From Nymphaea colorata (lineage: Eukaryota; Streptophyta; Magnoliopsida; Nymphaeales; Nymphaeaceae): 64,000 bases of DNA. Shown piece after piece: positions 14,170-26,935 of the stretch. Below the pieces are notes generated by a model. It ran no database searches and was not told the DNA's origin. It was given only the letters and a program-made list of their open reading frames with translations. The position numbers and the translations under genes were made by a program. Within the stretch, counting starts at the first letter, position 1. Each line of letters opens with the position of its first letter. Location of the stretch: the NCBI RefSeq assembly GCF_008831285.2, contig NC_045138.2:29113934-29177933 (forward strand). The letters are read 5' to 3'.

Positions 14170-14214
<45 letters not shown>
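14170..14214. repeat. (AT)n microsatellite
   Basis: An uninterrupted AT run of about 45 bases, among the longest simple repeats in the window. Confidence 0.97.
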
Positions 14215-14215
<1 letters not shown>

Positions 14216-15502
14216 CACTATAAGTGTCGTTTTTTTTATAAATCAAACCTTGATGCAAATATTAAAATCTACAAGACTCCACGTTTGTAATATTTTAAAA
14301 TTAATGTTCTTTGATTTCTCAGCTCATAAAATTCTACTTAGACATCAGTAACTCAAGATTTTTTTACATTGTTATATTTTCACATATTTAGCATTCACGT
14401 TTAGAGTTAAATTTATGAAACAATATCCTAAAACAGTAGAAGGCATGCATAGTAGCCATATTTCGGGTGATGTAAACTAAGAATTAAATATAAATTTGCT
14501 AGATATCTCTAGCCATCCGTCTATCCAGCTCCTCATGCTGTGAGGGGATGGATGACAGATGGTTGGTATATATATAATTTGTGGATTTCTCTTTTTGAAG
14601 TTGGATGAAGAGATCGTCTAGGCTCTCACAGTATATACTGCATCAGATTAGATGGTGTGTTCAGTCATATTTACTTGATGCATTGTATTAGGCAACCGTG
14701 ATTAGATAAAACACAAAAATGGCCAGAGAATTTCAGCTCATCACACACAGACACATATGTATTAATTTGTGTCACACACACACATATATATATATGTTTG
14801 TGTGGGTGATATTTATGGTCATCCAGCTGGTTCATCTGATTTTTGCCCATTTTTTGAAGGACTTTCACGCACGAGTCTAAAGATCTCAATTCGATAGGTT
14901 TGTAAAATATATACGTCTAGAGATCCAATTTGCTCATTGATTTTTTGCTACTTCTGCTTTCTCCAATTAAATCTATATGTGACCTCACTGATTATAAAAA
15001 AAAAAAACCGGCTACATAAAATCTGACCAAATAGTTATAATTAAGGAGATTCTGGCCGTACCTAATACCAAAGTTTTGAGCTAATGACAAACGCATTGTA
15101 GCTCATTGACCTCTTAAGCACGCAACTAAAAAACTTGCTTCCATGTCACTGTCGTGAGATTTAAGCACGGTCTGCCTTGTAAACAGCATATGTAGCTAGA
15201 TAATATACATATAAGGTTCAGAAGAGGACAAAGTGGCTCCCCGGAGGGGGTTCGTCCACTGGTTTGTGACAGTGGCTGGTAGGCAGCTGATTATTAGTTC
15301 GAGTAGCATGACCACCACTCCTTCTTATGCCAGCAACACTGGGCCAGTGTATTAGCTGACGCTTCCTTACCCAGCCGTAGAAACAGAAAAGAGGAACCTT
15401 ATGACCAAGAAATTCAAAACCATTTTCTCTTAACGGTGTCCATTTAAATGCATTAATTAACTTGATACAAATTTCAAAAAGAAACAAAATTATTGCCTCC
15501 AG

Positions 15503-15560
15503 GGCTGGGCATCAGCCGGGCAGGCTGGCCCCCTTAATTTTCGGGCCGGGGCCGACCGCT
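15503..15560. mobile_element. hAT-like transposon end (fragment)
   Basis: A locally GC-rich patch begins cagggctgggcatcagccgg and continues with gggcc-rich words (cgggccggggccgaccgc) in AT-rich surroundings. CAGGGSTGGGCA is close to the terminal sequence of many plant hAT transposons, whose subterminal parts carry such GGCC-rich words. I could not find a matching opposite end or a target duplication, so this is probably a remnant. Confidence 0.4.
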
Positions 15561-15720
15561 AACTTCATTATGGTCAGCTATTTGGTTGGACTTCAATCCT
15601 TATTTGAAACTATTGACATTTTCTTTTCTAGCATCCTAGAAACCTTCGGAGATGCATCAAGAGTTTCTAAGGGAGTGTTCAGCAATAAGCCAAAAGTTCC
15701 TAAAGAACCGAGCCGGTTGC

Positions 15721-15721
<1 letters not shown>

Positions 15722-15769
<48 letters not shown>
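15722..15769. repeat. Compound (AT)n-(AG)n microsatellite
   Basis: An AT run to about 15753 followed by an AG run. A pure GA run follows at 15893-15922. Confidence 0.97.
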
Positions 15770-15885
15770 ACGAACAAAATAAAAGATGTGAAGAGGTAGA
15801 GTTTAAATGTATATATTGGGCAGAAGTGCACCTTTAATTGTCTTTAAAAATTAATTAGGTTAGTTTAAGTGCACCACGAACGAAC

Positions 15886-15923
<38 letters not shown>

Positions 15924-18322
15924 ACCAGCTTCAAGAGGTGGGGATCTTCGTTTCTCAATAATATCATCAAGCATTGATGGATCTCCTAAATGACTAGGTG
16001 CATCCATGCATCCACTGCTACCAACCCTTGTTAAAACTTCTTAAATTTTCCATCCATGAAGCATGTGGGCAGATCACGGCCAAGAGCTAGAGAGAGAGAG
16101 AGAGTTTGGGGGGGGGGTCTAAACGATCTAGGTACGGAGATACTATTCTAAATTTCCTCATCCTTGTCAGTCTCTTAACCCAACCCATTCTCGAGTCCCA
16201 ACCCACTCTCTAACAGTTTCAGTTTTAATCTCGAAAAAACTAAGAATCAGAATAACCAACTACATTAACAATCCCATTTATGAGCTATTAAAGATCCCTC
16301 ACAATCTCAAAACATAACTAAATTTTTGTGACGTTACACTCAGAGAACATGAAAAACTGTTTATAAGAAGAAGAAGAAAAGGAATTACCATGAAGGGGTG
16401 AAACAGTAGCCCAAGAGATTCTGAGTGAGGGGCATGGGACCTCCTCTTGTAGTTTGATGAGTTGTCCCAGTAAACTTGTTCCTTTTCTTTATTTAGTGAT
16501 GCTAAAGGTACGTGACTGATTCTCCAGATATGAGACGAGGCCAATAAATGAAGCCTGCCCGGCGCCAGCGAGCTCCATGAACCACCGTGTCGCCCGGATT
16601 CCATATCTCGACCAGTCCATGACATGCCACTGACTACATTGGCTTTATTCGGAAGAGGTATGAACTTATAGGGATGGAGAACAAAAGTATTCTTTGTTTT
16701 TTTCTAGTAACTATATTGTAACTTATATATATATATATGCATGAGAGGACAATTTCCTAACTGTTTTCGTGGGTTTTTTTCTTTTCTTCCATCAACTAAA
16801 AGTCTTTTATCTTCAGCTTATAATTACTTCCATGGCTCAACTGCTCATTGGTAGCCGCAGATTTTTCTTGCTAATGACAAGGGAAAATTTTCGGCATTTC
16901 TGTGATTGTGGCAGCTAAGTTTGCCGATCGACCATGCACCTGGGTGGTGCATGCTTGCCCTGTCCTATTCTCCTATTCCAATTGTGCAACCAACTCTAGG
17001 CAGTGGTGGATGCAGGTGTATGGTGTAGACCTGTGCGGGCAAATAGACACACATAGAGTGATTATTAATATAATGATGACTGAATCCATCTGCTGCTTCT
17101 TAAGAGTTTGTTTGGCAAACAGAACAGTATGTAATTGTTTTATAAATACGACCCAAAAGGTGAGGCAGATTCATGAAACACGTTAACTAAAAAAGTATCT
17201 TATAAATCTGTTTAGTATTCATGACACAATTACAAACACTTTCATTTACCAAGCGAGCCTTAAACATCTGAGGCTTAGAAGCATTGGTGTTCCTTAGCTA
17301 AGTACAAACTTCTTTCCTTCATATATAGGTATGAATTCCTTCCTAGCGATTTGGTGTGACTGCTTGTCTTCAAAATGGCATATATTGGTTATGTCATCGA
17401 AATTGGAACATGCATCTATTAGGTCAATTCAATGCATAATTGCCAAAAAGATAATATATATTTTAAAAGATAAAAGACAAAATCATTAGAATAATTTCAA
17501 AATAATTTTTTTTAAGTAAAAACGAATCAGCGTATGTATGCACTTTGATTTTATCGAATCGATTTGCCATGTATTTGGTTTCAATTGGTCAATTTGACAA
17601 CAATATCGGTTTGCAGCAGCCAATTGAACATCTATTTTAGGATCCGATGTTACCTAAGGGACATACTATTATTTAAATACTTTACAAAGTTATTAAATAA
17701 AAGAAGAAAACAGTGCAGAATGAATCCTTTGTCTTCATAAACAAAGCAGTACGTACATAATCGACTGTACGTCCAGCGGGCGCTAATAATTTGAGATCTC
17801 TGGTCCGCACAACTTTTGGGTCAAAAGATCATCATAACCACTGCAAGCAAAGGGGCCATTTTCTGATCTTGGCCTTAAATTCACCATGACTAGGTTTCAA
17901 ACAGTGGCCTTATGATCTCTATTTCGTTTCTCTAAATGCATCGAGCCCTATCGACTGGTACGTCTCACCATCTATTGTTAACCTTGAAATTAATTTTGTG
18001 CATAACTTCCTACTTGGAAGCTAGTCCGCAAACGCGGAGCCACATGTGGGCATGTATAGGCAATTGTTCATACAGTCCAATAAAATTTTCTTATTTACTT
18101 ATCGGCGGTTGATATATATATATATATAACCCTCAAATTGAATCTCACTTTAGGTTTTTGCCAAATTTTTTTCTTTTACTGCATGCACTGGATTTGATCC
18201 TGGCCTGAACTTATCTCTAAACTATGCCTGCAACCCAATACCAGCAGCTTTAAGCAATGCATGCATCTTAGATTATGGAAAGGTGATTTTGTTTTTAAAC
18301 CTTCCATGTTTGATCTTATAGG

Positions 18323-18499
18323 CAGTAGCAGAGCTACATATAGGTATGTGTGGCAGTTGCTCACACCAGCAACAAATTTTTTTATTTATTTTTACATAGA
18401 TTTCTTATAATTATTTACTTATTTATATATATTTTTCCCTTTTAAAAGTGAAAATTTATATAGCAGTGCCGTATAGCCAAAATTCTGGCTCTGCCACTG
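18323..18499. mobile_element. hAT-type miniature element, third copy
   Basis: The left end CAGTAGCAGAGCTA and the reverse complement of the right end CAGTGGCAGAGCCA are terminal inverted repeats with two mismatches. The flanking 8-mers are CTTATAGG (18315-18322) and CTTATACG (18500-18507), seven of eight identical. The interior is AT-rich with no frame. Ends, size (177 bp) and duplication length match the copies at 7108 and 24768. Confidence 0.75.
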
Positions 18500-18507
18500 C
18501 TTATACG

Positions 18508-21500
18508 TGGTTCACCTCCATAGTACCATGGCGTTTTAGTCATTTGAACACCCAAGTATTGAATTCAATGCTCGGTCCGAGAGCGTTAACTCACTTATCA
18601 ATACTACAATTATTTTAGTGCATGTAGATGAAGTGGACATAATTTTTAATAATTGCCTTAACGAAAACACAATTACATATAGGAGCCCAACTCAAGGGTT
18701 GTAACATAACTGGTTGGGGCAGGGATCATATGGACGACACGTCCCCGCTTCAATTCTCATGAGTACTACTTCTTTGGTCTGCAAAAAGTGTGGGTGTTCC
18801 CAACTCAGCTCAGGAACTTAGAGGCAGGACGAATGGGCTCTTTTCTGGGCAGTAGAAACCCAAGGAGAAGTTTTCAAGATATGCAGCTTTGAAAGAGAAA
18901 GGAATGGGCTCCATAGATTACATTTGCTTTCAACTTTGATTGTTTCAAAGTGAAGGCACAAGTATAACACGTAGATACTAATTTCACTAATATGATGTAA
19001 ACAATTTGCAGGAATGACCAAAGATCAAGTGCCTTTACCATCCGTGATATTCCCTCTTGGATTGTAGTGCTCTGACTGCGGCGCTTCAATACTCATCTGA
19101 CAAGAGTGAATTACTGATGATGGGATGTCATGAGTTCAGAAATTCATGGCGGACAAACCTTGTCATGAAGGAGAAGCTAAATGTACTCTCTGGTAGCTCA
19201 AAAACGCTTAGCCAACTTTACCATTTATCGGAAGATGCCAATGTGCCGGTAATTGTAACGTTCTCTAGCTTAGTCATATAAACCCAGCTCCAAACAGCAA
19301 CCTCTCTATAAATCTCTCGGTCATTGTTTGAGAGTGCAAGCAGATCCGGATATGTCTTGTGCCTGGCGGTGTGGAGAGTCTAAATAAACAACTTATGTTT
19401 AAAATCTGACTGCCTTCAAATTGCACTTTGGTCAGAACTATATTTATCTAGATCCACTCTAAAATACTGCTAGTGATACAAACGCAATCCGCTTTATCAA
19501 ATCGAAAACGATTTAGAGATCACGAGGTCCATGGTTTCATTACCCTGGCTCAAGATCAATGAAATATTCTCAATTATATATAAACGCATCCCTTTGGTAC
19601 CCCGTCCATGTGTTTGCCGTAGACTTTTGTGGACATGCTGTGGAAAAAAGGAAGCTCAAATAATGAGAACGAGGAAATTAGTGGGTTACAAACATAATTC
19701 AAAATGTAATTGGTATGTCATCAATATCTTGTCTCTTTGCAAACTTGAACCTTGGAATTTTCTTTGCCTTCTCGCATAATATTTTGTCATACATAGCTGG
19801 TAATTAGCCCAAACACTTTTTTGAGATTGAAAATGTCTTCTTCCACATCTAATGATTACAAGGTTGATAGTTTGGCTTTGATTGTTGATCTGGAGTTGAA
19901 CATGGTGGGGCATGAGCAACCTGCATACTGCAATTAACAGCAAACCTTTTGGATGTACATTTACATGCATGAATTGGTTCTTGTATTACTCCTAAGAAAA
20001 TGTCTTGCACACATGGATAAAATCTGCACTATATTTACTGTCAACCAAAGTCCAGTATCGTATGGAGGTGAAAGATGGAGAATATGAACTTTATATCAAC
20101 CATACATCGAAATAGGATGAATCAGTATGTTGTCATTTTCTCGGTGGAGAAAAAATATTGCCACATTTAAATTATTGAGGGTCTGGTATTCGATTTTTGT
20201 GCGTGGCGCCGACATTATGATGTAACATTGGTGAAATTGGTGTTTCATGTGCAGGTTTTGGGAAAAGGAAGATTATCTTGTTCGAGATTCTTCTGATTCT
20301 TGAGGAAATTTGAGCATTATTGCTTCCTATTTCCTTTTCTGAAGAGTACTTTTTGGATTAAGACTTTTGTCGACTGAACAAGAGTTCAGTTGGCAGTTTT
20401 CGGAGGCTACCTTCATATGAGCTAATCATGATGAATCAAGACAAAGAAGTCCTTAAATTGTGCTCGTAAGGTACCAAATGGGCATCTACTCCATTTCTAA
20501 TGCCGGTTATAAATATAACCATGGTTATAAAGAGTGTCGCCTGATGGAAAGGAAATGGTTAATTGAAAAAGGCGATTGTTCGTTCACTTTTTTTGAATGC
20601 CCATTTATGAGTTATTAGATACATCACATTCGATGTACTATATTAGTCCATACACAGCTCATATTCTAGGTGAGTAGGACCTGACAACTCACTATTTTGA
20701 AAAACAGGAGCGAAGGTGCCCCTCCCCAACTTCCCACCACCACCCAATTTGTCCTGCTCTTGGGGTTTCCCAGTTGAGTCAATTTCTGGGTAGGTTACGG
20801 TACATCCGTCAACTTAGTTTTACCCATTAGTCATACTATTTATGGTCCAAGGAAATAGTACCCACATGAATCAAACCGATAACATACCTTTTAAGTGCCA
20901 CTTGCCTAAACACCTACGCTATGCCCCTTGGAAACATGCAATGCTCATATTTGAAAGTGCTTATATGCTAAAAACATTTTTTATTTGTCAAAAGATTTTC
21001 GAACTAATGATGTGTAATATAAAGATATGTTAACTATTAATTAATAATTAGCTAGTCAGTTTATACGAATTAATCTGATACAAGCACATAATAGTTTTAT
21101 GTTAGCCCTTCTTATGAGCATGACCCAGTTCTTTACATGATGCACAGGCCAATTTCCCTTAGAAGCGGGCTAGGAGAACACATATTATGTACTGGGGGTT
21201 GTGTACGGTGTACCTCCGTGCACATAACCACCTCTCATCTGAAAGGCGAGCACTTGGGCAAGATTGTTTCTCACAACTATTTGTGACTCATAAATGACGT
21301 GAGTTGTCGGGCAACCATGAATTGGCGATGATCGATGTGGCTAGCTACTATTGGGAGAAGCTGCCATTTCAAAGAGGAGAGAAAGAAAAAGGGAAAAGTA
21401 AAGTCTCGCAAGTGAACTGGGATGCTAGAAGAAATTCATCTACTTGTAGGGCAAATTGGCTCACCAGTAGCCTCGTCTCGTTGCGTTGCACTTGGTAACA

Positions 21501-22574
21501 ATCTAATTGTACCCTGTGCATCTCGTCCTTCTCAATTCACCAAAAGCTTCTGTAACTACAGCATGCGTTTAGTTGTTGTTGCACATTAAATTTATTCATT
21601 CAGAAAATATTTGATCATTCGAAATAAAATATTAATTGTGACAAGCTAAGGATTAACCCTTATAGAATGTCAAAGACCTTCATCATTATGTGTTAGATAA
21701 CGAGCAAAAGAAATATTTGGTTATTGAATCGCGGAAAATGTAGTGAATAGCAGAAAAAGTAGTGCTTGGCCTGCCAATGTTCCCATGTGAAAACTACTGA
21801 CTGGCACTTGATGATCATCGGGGAGGTGGATTATGGTAAGACCATGCACTCACCAGTCACCATAGCGGTGCCTTTACTCCTTCAGCAACTCAGACTTGAA
21901 CCAGTTTTCTCAGAGACCAAAACGACCACACATATATACACACAAAGAGAGAGAGAGAGAGAGAGAGGAATCCATATACTTGGCCATCCTAACAGCACTC
22001 CTAATCCCATGATTAGCATTTCTCAATACCGTCAGCATAGCACCCTCCAAAAATGGAACTGAAGAATTGGTTACTGCACGCTACCCAATCTGACCAGTTG
22101 AGCTACCCATATAAGAAGAAGAAGAAGAAGAAGAAGAAGATCGATTCCGAACGGAAGTAGATATTTGCTCAATTGATTAGTTTAAATGCTTTCTTATGCG
22201 TGATCGAGTTCTTTGACTTCGTGAGAAATATTTTAGTGGCTGAGGAGGTTGCTTTAGCATATTAGTACTTTACAAAAATCAAAAAATGAAAGATCATCCT
22301 TAGCGAGGAGCTATTTTTTTCTTCTTTTTGCATGACTAGGGAAAGCAACCGGGTTTTTTTACATGATGAACTTGCAAAGATAGGAAGTACGTGTTTATCG
22401 TGCCCTACCTTGGTTGATTCTAGGCGTTCAACTTCAGGAGGTTCCAATGGCCATAATGGCCTTCACCGTTGGCTATTTAGGCGCAGAAACGAACAAGAAA
22501 ACCACTTAAATTCTTAGCCAACCTATATCTGGATACATATTTAGTACAAAGAGTGTTCTGATTCAAGTTATTTT
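18508..22574. other. Intergenic region, no gene recognised
   Basis: Short frames near 19057-19281 and 19531-19779 show no domain, and I do not call them genes. Simple repeats include a GA run near 21945-21967 and an AAG run at 22113-22140. A tRNA-like repeat is noted separately near 18695. Confidence 0.5.
18695..18770 (+). repeat. Possible tRNA-derived SINE fragment
   Basis: The stretch reads taacataactggttgggg, then a spacer, then ccccgcttcaattctcatg. These resemble a pol III A box and a degenerate B box at plausible spacing, as in plant SINEs. The B box has lost its TTCGA core and no A-rich tail or target duplication was found, so this is a weak call. Confidence 0.3.
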
Positions 22575-23378
22575 TTGTTCTGGCTGGAGCTGTATTTGTT
22601 CGGATTGGAGCTGTATTTGTTCGGATTGGAGTTGTATTTGTTTCTATCGGAGTTCCCATTCTTTGTTGTTTCTGCCTCTTTTGCTTTTTCTCATATGCTT
22701 TCCTTGCTCTTTCAGGTGACAACAGGCCATGCTCCATCATCCTGCCAACGGAAGAAGCATTTAGTACCTCATAGCTGTTAAAATTCTTCACAATTGATCG
22801 TGACAATTGGCCCTTGTGCTCATCAGTCTAAATCTATGACACGGTGAGATGCTATCTAGGGGCATGACATGGACGGCATGGGCCAAACATGCTTGCAAGT
22901 ATAGATCCATCATTTCAATAAATTTTAACAGTTTAAAATACATTCCATGATAATCAATAGGCATTATTGCATTCACTAAGTGAATGTTTTTCTACTTAAT
23001 TCATGTCCCTTATTCCTATTACTCAAAAAAGATGTCCATGTCAGCCTGCTAAATCATACTTATCTTTGTGATGAGACCAAAATATTCTTTAATGTGGAAA
23101 TGACCAGCCTCGCTTCTCACTGTTACTAAGACCATGATGTTGCATAAGAAGCATTCTATGTTTGGTATGTTCACGTTATTAATGCTACTTGCTGGAGTGA
23201 CTTGTCTTCTCCAAAGATATGCTGCAAAGGAACTCTACCAGATGCTTTATCAAGTGAATTCCAATGCGAACAACCATATTCAAAGAGATGAGTGTGGTGC
23301 TCCTGGAGATGATGAGCCAAAGCCCTAGTGGCCTTGTCGAGGGTATTGATCACCAGAAGCAGCCAGACAAAGCTGGAA
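22575..23378 (-). pseudogene. Truncated copy of the lysine-rich gene at 33.5-35.5 kb
   Basis: This segment is a near-identical direct copy of about 33785-34596. That covers part of the last exon and part of the third intron of the intact gene. On the minus strand it reads MMEHGLLSPERARKAYEKKQ and on into the TNTAPIR repeats. It has fewer repeat units than the intact gene and runs into unrelated sequence before the acidic tail. Exons 1-3 are absent. It cannot encode the normal protein and marks the left edge of the duplicated region. Confidence 0.85.
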
Positions 23379-24759
23379 AACAAAGCCCTAGCAGCCTCTT
23401 AGTCTGTTTCATATTTCTCTTGGTCTTTGGCACAAGTTATCTATTGGTATCCCTTTTCTTAGTTTCTTATTAGAAGTTCTATTGCGTGGCGTAGAAAGAA
23501 GTAAGCTGTAGAGGAAGCTTTATACAATAAATATGTTCGATAACCCTTAGGGTTGTATGCTTCTTGGAGTAGCTACAGAGATAAAGTGATTCAGTGGAAA
23601 AGTATGACATAAAGCAAAACATTAGAGAACCACAAGTTATGACAAATAAAGCAAAACATTGGAGCACTACAAGTGTGCAACAATCACGCAAGTTAACTCA
23701 TGTTGAATTGTATCTCGGACAACTTTTCTGAAGCAATGAATGATCTACGCCAATACTAGTTAGCAGTAACATGACACCATGCATGTCACGCCATAGTCTT
23801 GCTAAGAGTTTCCATGCTAAAAGCTAGAACCCACATTTCCCCCCAATGAAATAAGACAAAAGAAAGGGGACAATTTGTAATAATCATAAATAAAATGGCC
23901 AACCAGAAGAACTACACATCTGGTATGGTAGCTGATACTTTACTTGATAAACAACACATGATCATGAAAAAACCAGGAAAAGGTCCATTAAGGAGATCCT
24001 TGTCAATAATTCATGTTTCTCCTTCAGCATAAATTCCAATAATAAGTGAATGAGGGAGTTTGTTAAGAAACAGAAAGTTGGATTTTATAGAGTACTCAGT
24101 TTTTCAGCTCTGGTATTGGAATACATAGTTGCAATGTTGCATTTGATGTTTGACCAACCATGTCACTGGGTTCTCGGCAGATCCATGTGTAGTCCATTAA
24201 ATAAAGCATTGTCAATATTAAATTTTCATTTTCTTAGATATCTGATCCGCCACGTATGGGACGTTCACTGGCTGTTACTCTACTTATATGATTGAGGTCC
24301 AGGATGTCATGTAAAAGACAGCCAAAATCTGATACTTTGAGCAACGGAAAAAGCCAGACCCAATATACATCTCAGCACCGAATCATTTTTGCTACGACCG
24401 TATCTTGTAGGTGACCAATTAACAAATCGAGATAAACAAATTACAAATTGAGTGGAGAACATGAACATTGAGAAGCATAAAAGACTCTTCTCTAGTAAGT
24501 GAAAATGTGACAAGTAGCTCCTGAGAAGGTAGTAAAGGAGCACAGAGAGATGTCATTATAGAGCCCTTTTTTGTGCCTTATCTGTTTCTATTTCATTTTG
24601 AAATATTGTGTATAATATGTGAATGGAAACCACATCCATCACTTGAGAAAAAACAAGAAAGAAGAATTAGAGGCAAGAAGGAAAAAGTACTATATTTTTC
24701 ACAGAGCTGCTTCTCCTCAATATCATAGGATGTGTGGCAGCCCAATTGAGAAAGAAGCC
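23379..24759. other. Intergenic spacer, no gene recognised
   Basis: AT-rich spacer between the lysine-rich gene fragment and the decayed GT47 pair. I see no repeat boundary, RNA gene or coding domain in it. Confidence 0.5.
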
Positions 24760-24767
24760 CACTAAAC

Positions 24768-24949
24768 CATGGGTGGAGCCAGAAATTTTTTTGTATGGGA
24801 CACTAAGTATATAGTTAATAAATTTTCAATTGATTGTAGGGCAGTGACCCGAGTCTCTTGGGGCAACCTTATATAATTGGACCCAGGTCCACCCAGGTCC
24901 AACCTACTGAACTAAAGTCCTGCAGAGACCCCACGTATCTCCGCCCCTG
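24768..24949. mobile_element. hAT-type miniature element, best-defined copy
   Basis: A perfect 8-bp target duplication, CACTAAAC, flanks the element at 24760-24767 and 24950-24957. The left end is CATGGGTGGAGCCA and the reverse complement of the right end is CAGGGGCGGAGATA. This is the clearest evidence that the whole family belongs to the hAT superfamily. The 182-bp element has no coding capacity. Confidence 0.82.
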
Positions 24950-25110
24950 CACTAAACAGAACTTAAATCTAGTAGATCTGTCAGTAAAACAGCTAAGAAC
25001 AAATAGCATTTAGCACAAGGCCATTTTCCAAATTTATATTGACCATCATGCAAATAGCACAAGGCAATCTACTTTTCAAATGCAAGAATGACCTTGGATG
25101 GCAGAACTGA

Positions 25111-26935
25111 TCAATTTTACCAACCGAGGGGAGTCAATCAGGATATGATGCATTCAGGCTGACGAATTGCCTATTAGATCAAATTTAGGATTCAAAATGC
25201 TTACCCAGTCATGGCAAGCAACAAGAAAGTGATCTGCTCCATGTGTTTTATTACAGAAACGATATTTTGCACCAAGCATACTGATGTAGTTTTTCAAATA
25301 TAGTGCTAGAAATTTCTGCCTCGTTGCTCCAGTCGTATTTGTTGCACTTCGTAGCTTCAGTGCACTATATGGCAAGTAAAACATGTGAGCTCTGCTTGGA
25401 TCATTTGCAGACAAGTATTTGCTCGTTTCCATCAGTTTCATAAACCATCCTTCCGAAGCATAGATTCCCGAGATATGGTTTATGAAAAATGGGTGATCCT
25501 CCATCCTTGTAGACGTAGACCTTAAATATTTTTTCCATCAACTCATAGCTCCTGCAGATGGTTAGACCACGAGGCCGATATTTTCAGTATGAAAATACTC
25601 TCTACCAGTAAAAAGGTTACATTTTACAGGCAAACACTATAATGGAGAAAAGAAAAAACCCTAAGTAGCTGATTGGTTGCAGAACTGAAATTTACCGTTA
25701 TTTCCTCACAAGCACCAATACAAGCAAAAGCAAAGCATCCAAAATTTTAATGTTACGAAAGAGAATGTCTAGATCTATCTTATGTAAGACATTGATGTAT
25801 ACTATTATGCCAAAGATGAAGAGGTGAAAATATGAATTAAGGCAAACAACTGAATTATAGTTGTTTTTGGACTATGGTTCTATTTAAATATTCATATGTT
25901 CAATAGCGTGCTTATGGTCCAAACCTTGTGATTAGACTGCATGTTCCCCATAGTCACACGCACAGGGGGCAGTTTCCAAGATGTCAGAATCTCTCTTCAC
26001 ACTCAGAATATTGGAGACTTCTCCCTAATCACCCAAAGAAAATTATCTGCTGCTAGATTCCAAAAGACCGACGTCGCCAACGGCTTCAGCAAGTTTTGTA
26101 AAATTATCAGGTGGGGAAACTTCTAAAAAAACGATGTTGTCAAATTTTGTGTCCATCTTTTTAGGCAGAAGATTGTTGGTATTTGACAAAGAAGATGAAA
26201 GCTCGCTCAAGTAGGAAAACGTATAGAGCTGAAGGTCATGCCTGCTGTTTGGTTGGAGGGAAAGGAAGGAAAAGGGAAGGGAGAAAAAAAAAAAGGGAAT
26301 AAATCTAATCCTTTTAAAATTGGAGGGATTGGGAAGGAAAGGAAAAGTCTATCACTTTTTACTGTGTATACCCTTTCAACTTCGCCCGCAAAAGAAACAT
26401 CAACCAACCTTGCCTGACTCTTTCTTTCCCTCCTCACTGCTGGTTAAGACTTCGACGGGCGCCGAGCCTGTCACTCCACAACGGCCCCTTTACCAAAATC
26501 AATTTTTTGTCATTTTTATGTCATCCAATTAGTGTACCTGAAAATTTGTTTGATTGATATAAATTTTTATCATATTTGTTATTATAGAATGAAATGTCAA
26601 ATGTGTGGTTTCTCTTTTATTGAATCACAAAGTCAAATTAAATATATTTTTATTTGAATGATCAATTTTTGAATGTTATGGATATTATTGTAAAGTATTA
26701 AAAATACTATCATTTCATTTCCTTTTTATCCAAAGAAGTTTTATAATCATCTTTTTTCTTTCTTTCCTTTCCATTCCATTTCTTTCTCATTCTTTTTCCC
26801 TCCCTTTCTTTTCCTTTTCATCCCTCTCCCTCCATCAAAACAAAGCTTTAGAACAAGAAACACCATGGCACCAAACATTACACCTGTCTTTCGTATGATC
26901 CGAACTTTCCTTCTTATCCAATTTGAGATCCCCAT
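25111..26935 (-). pseudogene. GT47 pseudogene A (copy of gene C)
   Basis: This is the left-hand copy of the intact GT47 gene at 49527-52336. The ATG equivalent is at 26935 (MGISNWIRRKVRI). Exon 3 survives at about 25202-25552, including GIYASEGWFMKLMET and GADHFLVACHDW. A 2-bp loss before GIYASEG, with nearby substitutions, shifts the frame. Sequence equal to about 51090-51995 of the intact gene is deleted, removing exon 2 and the end of exon 1. Exon 4, which carries the core glycosyltransferase block, lies outside the duplicated segment and is missing. A 0.6-kb insertion splits what remains of exon 1. No functional enzyme is possible. Confidence 0.9.
26235..26845. mobile_element. Insertion with imperfect inverted ends in pseudogene A
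   Basis: Gene C and pseudogene A match on both sides of this stretch (gaag before, ctttagaac after), but gene C lacks the 611 bp between. The ends are imperfect inverted repeats: TGTTTGGTTGGAGGGAAAGG near the left, and TGTTTTGATGGAGGGAGAGG when the right end is read in reverse. They continue as purine-rich and pyrimidine-rich arms. The target duplication is at best 3 bp (AAG). It looks like a non-autonomous DNA transposon; the superfamily is not determined. Confidence 0.6.

Larger units (their letters stand above)
12980..18322. other. Microsatellite-rich intergenic region
   Basis: No gene is supported. The first part is the 5' flank of the AP2/ERF gene, with GA-rich and poly-T tracts (13189-13214). 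From 13.5 to 16.1 kb there is an unusual density of AT, GT and GA runs. A hAT-like GC-rich end lies near 15503. The remainder to 18.3 kb is AT-rich and featureless to me. Confidence 0.55.

Noticed and set aside
26747-26935. Lys/Arg/Glu-rich minus-strand frame of 62 codons
   Set aside because: It joins the first 30 or so codons of pseudogene A to the purine-rich arm of the insertion; the basic tail is translated transposon sequence.
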